Below are positions 29,781-32,990 of a stretch of 32,990 nt of DNA, in pieces. The notes beneath the pieces were generated by a model that saw only the letters and a program-made list of their open reading frames with translations, was not told the origin of the DNA and made no database searches. The stretch comes from Clostridium sp. CAG:452 (lineage in GTDB: Bacteria; Bacillota; Clostridia; TANB77; CAG-508), in contig FR893516.1 of assembly GCA_000434035.1 (NCBI GenBank), forward strand, positions 33,842-66,831. Reading direction: 5' to 3'. Within the stretch, counting starts at the first letter, position 1, and every line of letters begins with the position of its first letter. A program made the position numbers and the translations under genes.

Positions 29781-29812
29781 GGGAAAAAGGGGACAGACCC
29801 CTTTTTCCCTCA
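29778..29812 (+). terminator. Perfect palindrome/terminator after trpB
   Basis: A 15-bp perfect stem (29778-29792 with 29798-29812), 5-nt loop ACAGA, containing GGGGACAGACCCCT, the reverse complement of the unit at 28291-28304. The stem overlaps the trpB stop. Half of the right arm is T5, so termination is plausible although the T run is inside the stem. It is a repeat-family member used as a 3' end. Confidence 0.7.
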
Positions 29813-30067
29813 TATATGTCGAAAAAAGAAAAAATGAGGCGAGCGATTTTTCTTGAATTTTAAATACAAGTATGATACAAAAATAATATAAATTTATATA
29901 AATTCTGGCAATAAATCAAATTGCCAAAACAAATTTATTTCAAAAAAGAATTAATTCTTTAAAAATTCCAAAAAGCAAAATTAAAAAATTAAAATCAGGC
30001 ATTTAAATATGTTTATTAATCATACTTGTAAATGTAAATAATTGCATATATGAAAGGAGAAAAGAAA
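29813..30067. other. Intergenic gap without recognised element
   Basis: AT-rich gap between trpB and the Rpn gene. A weak GGCAA..TTGCC hairpin near 29907-29923 is present, and nothing else; no ORF with an SD was found. Confidence 0.4.
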
Positions 30068-30913
30068 ATGAAGAAAACATTATCACCAAAATTAGATGTA
30101 GTATTCCAAGCCCTATTTGGAGAAGTAGGAAGTGAAAGAATAACAAAAAACTTTTTAGAAACAATATTAAACAAGAAAATAGAAAAAATAGACTTAAGTA
30201 AAAATCCGATATTAAGAAGAGAATTTAAAGACGATAAACTGGGAGTGTTAGATATATTAGCAGAGTTAGATGGAAAGGAAAAATGCAATATAGAAATGCA
30301 ATTAGTAAATTCAAAAAGTATAATAGAAAGAATACTATATTATTGGAGCAGATTATATTCAAGACAAATGAAAATAGGGCAAGACTATAATTTACTAGAA
30401 AGAACAATAATAATATTAATAACAGATTTTAAAATAGAAGGACTAGAAGAGCTGGAATATCATTCAACATGGAAAATAATAGAAACAGAAGGAAGAAAAA
30501 GAATATTGACAGAGAAATTAGAAATTGATATCATAGAGTTACCAAAAATAGAAGGAAAAGAAAAAGAAAGTGGAAGGTTATTAGACTGGCTATATTTTTT
30601 AGAAAATCCGAAATCTAGGAGGGTAACAGAGAAAATGAAAGAAAGTAAAGAAATAAAAGAAGCAGTAGAAAAACTAGATAGTCTAAGCGAAGATGAAAAA
30701 ATGCAAAGAATAGCAGATTTAAGAGAAAAAGCAATATTGGACGAAAAGGCAATATATGCAAAAGGGCTAGATGATGGAATTAAGGAAGGATTAGAAAAAG
30801 GAAAACAAAAGGAAAAATTAGAAATAGCAAAAAAATTAAAAAAAGAAGGAATGAATACAGAATTAATAGCAGAAATAACAGGATTAAAAATAAAAGAAAT
30901 AGCAGAAATATAA
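30068..30913 (+). CDS. Rpn family (PD-(D/E)XK) nuclease/putative transposase
   Basis: 281 residues from ATG 30068 (SD AAGGAG 30053-30058; an in-frame ATG at 30050 is possible). N-terminal SPKLDVVFQALFGE with the family D-x-F-x-x-x-F pattern, then VLDILAELDGKEKCNIEMQL, holding the Asp and E-x-Q catalytic residues of the PD-(D/E)XK fold, then the helical RILYYWSRLYSRQM. A coiled-coil Lys/Glu tail (about 170-281) follows. The related E. coli RpnA-D promote recombination. Codon use is like its neighbours. It is a solitary gene before the proS T-box. Confidence 0.85.
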   Translation: MKKTLSPKLDVVFQALFGEVGSERITKNFLETILNKKIEKIDLSKNPILRREFKDDKLGVLDILAELDGKEKCNIEMQLVNSKSIIERILYYWSRLYSRQMKIGQDYNLLERTIIILITDFKIEGLEELEYHSTWKIIETEGRKRILTEKLEIDIIELPKIEGKEKESGRLLDWLYFLENPKSRRVTEKMKESKEIKEAVEKLDSLSEDEKMQRIADLREKAILDEKAIYAKGLDDGIKEGLEKGKQKEKLEIAKKLKKEGMNTELIAEITGLKIKEIAEI

Positions 30914-30924
30914 ACTCTAAACCA

Positions 30925-30953
30925 TTGACAAATCGCAATTTTTATGGTATTAA
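30925..30953 (+). promoter_or_regulatory. Promoter of the T-box-proS unit
   Basis: TTGACA (30925-30930) with TATTAA (30948-30953), 17-bp spacing; the -10 is weak. Confidence 0.55.
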
Positions 30954-30972
30954 TATTAATATATTTTAAAAG

Positions 30973-31231
30973 CAATGAAGAGGAATAGTATATATTTATG
31001 AACTTTTAGAGAAGAGTTGGTTGGTGAAAAACTTTAAGGAACTAAATATAGAACCAGCCTTGGAGCTATGGACTGAAAATTAAAGTAAGTTTTATCGGAA
31101 ATCCACCGTTATCATAGGATATAATGTTATAAGACATTATTTGAGTGTAGAAGAAATTCTAAAAATAGGTGGTAACACGGATAAAAATATTCGCCCTAAG
31201 TTAATAAATATAACTTAGGGCTTTTGTATTT
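30973..31231 (+). promoter_or_regulatory. T-box riboswitch for tRNA-Pro, controlling proS
   Basis: Marks of a T-box: the AGAGA-like AGAGAAGAG (31008-31016) in stem I, a stem-I distal loop, specifier codon CCA (31103-31105) in the sequence GAAATCCACCGTT, the T-box AGGTGGTAACACGG (31167-31180) and a terminator with 11-bp stem (31193-31203 with 31211-31221). CCA is a proline codon and the gene is proS, so uncharged tRNA-Pro(UGG) is the ligand. Binding the tRNA CCA end by the T-box favours the antiterminator. Confidence 0.9.
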
Positions 31232-31278
31232 TATATATAAAGGGTGACTAAAGTCGCTTTGTTATAGGAGGAATAAAA

Positions 31279-32967
31279 ATGAGATTAAGTGAAGACTTTT
31301 TTTACACATTAAGAGAAGATGTAAGTGATGAAGATTCAGTAAGTGGAAAGCTTTTAGTAAAAAGTGGAATGATTAAAAAAGTAAGTAATGGAGTTTATGC
31401 AAAAACACCATTAGGAACTAAAGCATTTCAAAATGTTGAAGAAATAGTTCGTAGAAATATGAATAATGCGGGGGCAGATGAACTAAAAATGCCAATGCTT
31501 TTACCAATGGACTTTTTTGAAAAGTCAGGAAGAAAAAATGCATTTGGACCAAGTATGTTTAGATCAACAGATAGATACAATAGAGAATATGCACTAGGAC
31601 CTACACATGAAGAGCTTTTTGCATTTATGTCAATGAGCAGAGTTAAATCATATAGAGATTTACCATATACTTTATATCAAATTGGAACAAAATTTAGAGA
31701 CGAAGTAAGACCAAGGTTAGGCTTAATTAGAGTAAGAGAATTTACAATGAAAGATGCATACAGCTTTGATAAAGACTATGAAGGATTAGATGTTTCATAT
31801 AAGAAGATGTTTGATGCATACCACAAGATATTTACAGAATTAGGATTAAACTATACTGTTGTTAGAGCAGACACAGGAGTTATGGGAGGAATACTTTCAG
31901 AAGAATTCCAAGCTATTACAGAGGTTGGAGAAGACATACTTGTACTTTGCGAAAATTGTGATTTCTCTTCTAACATAGAGGTAACACCATGTATATGCAA
32001 TGAAGAATGTAATGAAGAAGAAAAAGAATTAGAAATGGTTGACACTAAAAATTATCATACAATAGATGAAATATGTGATTATTTAAAACTAGATATAAAG
32101 AAAACAGTTAAAGCATTACTTATGAGTGTAGATAATGAACTTGTAGTATTCTTTGTAAGAGGAGATAGAGAGCTAAACGAAGTAAAAGCTTTAAAAGTAT
32201 TAAAAGGAAAAGAAATAGGATTTGCAACAGATGAGTTAATTGCAACATCAAATGCAGTACCAGGTTGCACAGGACCAATAGGATTAAACGCAAAAATTGT
32301 AGTAGATAATGAAGTTTTAAAAATGAAAAACTTCTGCTGTGGAGCAAACAAAGAAGGATATCATTATATAAATGCAAATATAAAAGACTTTAAGTATGAT
32401 GTATCAGCAGATATAGTAAATGTAAAAGAAGGAGACACTTGCCCAAACTGTGGTAAAAAGTTAGTATTCAAAAAAGGTATAGAAGTTGGAAATACATTCA
32501 AATTAGGAACAAAATATTCAGAAAGTTTAGGACTAAACTATTTAGGAGAAGACAATCAAAGTCATCCAGTTGTTATGGGAAGCTATGGAATAGGACTTGA
32601 AAGAATCCTTTCTGCAATAGTAGAACAAAATAATGATGAAAAAGGTATAATTTGGCCAATGAATGTAGCTCCATACAAAGTTGCAGTAGTAGTAATAAAT
32701 CCAAAAGATGAAGAACAACTAAAAGCAGGAAATGAATTATATAACACACTAAATAGCATGGGAATAGATACATTAATAGATGACAGAAAAGAAAGAGCCG
32801 GAGTAAAATTTAATGATATGGATCTAATTGGAATTCCAATGAGAATAACTGTTGGAAAGAAAATTACAGATGGAATGGTAGAATTCAAAATGAGGAATGA
32901 AGAAAATTCAGAAGACTGCAAACTAGATTCAGTAATAGAAAAAATAAATAGCATCTTAAATAAATAA
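31279..32967 (+). CDS. proS: Prolyl-tRNA synthetase, bacterial type
   Basis: Class II synthetase, 562 residues from ATG 31279 (SD TAGGAGG). Motif 1 region KTPLGTKAFQNVEEIVR, motif 2 FRDEVRPRLGLIRVREF, a YbaK-like editing insert (about 225-390), and motif 3 GSYGIGLERILSA. The HGTP anticodon-binding domain (about 460-562) includes DDRKERAGVKFND. The long form with an insert is typical for bacteria. A CxxC pair (CPNC, about residue 392) and an extra Cys cluster are visible. It is regulated by the proline T-box and ends near the window edge. Confidence 0.96.
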   Translation: MRLSEDFFYTLREDVSDEDSVSGKLLVKSGMIKKVSNGVYAKTPLGTKAFQNVEEIVRRNMNNAGADELKMPMLLPMDFFEKSGRKNAFGPSMFRSTDRYNREYALGPTHEELFAFMSMSRVKSYRDLPYTLYQIGTKFRDEVRPRLGLIRVREFTMKDAYSFDKDYEGLDVSYKKMFDAYHKIFTELGLNYTVVRADTGVMGGILSEEFQAITEVGEDILVLCENCDFSSNIEVTPCICNEECNEEEKELEMVDTKNYHTIDEICDYLKLDIKKTVKALLMSVDNELVVFFVRGDRELNEVKALKVLKGKEIGFATDELIATSNAVPGCTGPIGLNAKIVVDNEVLKMKNFCCGANKEGYHYINANIKDFKYDVSADIVNVKEGDTCPNCGKKLVFKKGIEVGNTFKLGTKYSESLGLNYLGEDNQSHPVVMGSYGIGLERILSAIVEQNNDEKGIIWPMNVAPYKVAVVVINPKDEEQLKAGNELYNTLNSMGIDTLIDDRKERAGVKFNDMDLIGIPMRITVGKKITDGMVEFKMRNEENSEDCKLDSVIEKINSILNK

Positions 32968-32990
32968 TTAATAGTAATGTAGGGGGAAGA

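Overview
The window is a continuous piece of a very AT-rich chromosome. The genes point to an anaerobic, endospore-forming Firmicute of the Clostridia type, probably an uncultured gut lineage. The evidence is a full spoIIIA sporulation operon, strong Shine-Dalgarno (SD) sequences, T-box, yybP-ykoY and leader-peptide attenuation, TTG/GTG starts, an Arg supply almost all AGA/AGG, and a one-piece tmRNA. No plasmid, prophage or CRISPR signature is seen.

Layout. 1-472: an archaeal-type (DUF120) CTP-dependent riboflavin-kinase-like gene with its own promoter and terminator. 537-5855: spoIIIAA-AB-AC-AD-AE-AF-AG-AH, split between AD and AE by a palindromic repeat. 5914-11937: cysE, pfkA, argS, upp, glmM and a small membrane protein. 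12051-16347: metG, a deoxynucleoside/thymidylate-kinase-like gene, a nadD-like gene, a structured GC-richer intergenic island and a gltD-like oxidoreductase. 16394-17794: ssrA (tmRNA) convergent with an ATP-grasp gene. 17871-21620: promoter, yybP-ykoY (Mn2+) riboswitch, HAD phosphatase and P-type cation ATPase. 21759-22042: tRNA-Leu(TAG) followed by a partial duplication of its 3' end and terminator. 22106-25737: NUDIX, candidate sRNA, orphan OmpR-type regulator, isochorismatase-like hydrolase, an unclassified terminator-controlled leader and two GNAT genes. 25746-28123: a histidine-codon leader peptide/attenuator and a polar amino acid ABC transporter. 28291-29812: a classical Trp-codon leader peptide/attenuator in front of a solitary trpB. 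30068-32967: an Rpn-type nuclease, then a proline T-box and proS.

Main discovery. Three spoIIIA genes are interrupted by four +1 frameshifts (two in spoIIIAA, one in spoIIIAC, one in spoIIIAE). In all four, the last in-frame codon before the frame is lost is CGG, and skipping its C puts the ribosome onto a Gly codon (GGA, GGA, GGA, GGG) that continues the conserved protein. A by-eye scan of every CGG in the window found no other in-frame CGG in any gene; every other coding CGG straddles two codons. This suggests that CGG is unassigned or starved in this organism and that CGG-G/A serves as a programmed +1 frameshift (or quadruplet-decoding) signal in sporulation genes. The alternative is several independent indels in a decaying operon.

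A second theme is RNA control. In about 15 kb there are four different transcription-attenuation leaders of recognised type (Mn2+ riboswitch, His leader peptide, Trp leader peptide, Pro T-box) and one leader of unknown class at 24033-24151.
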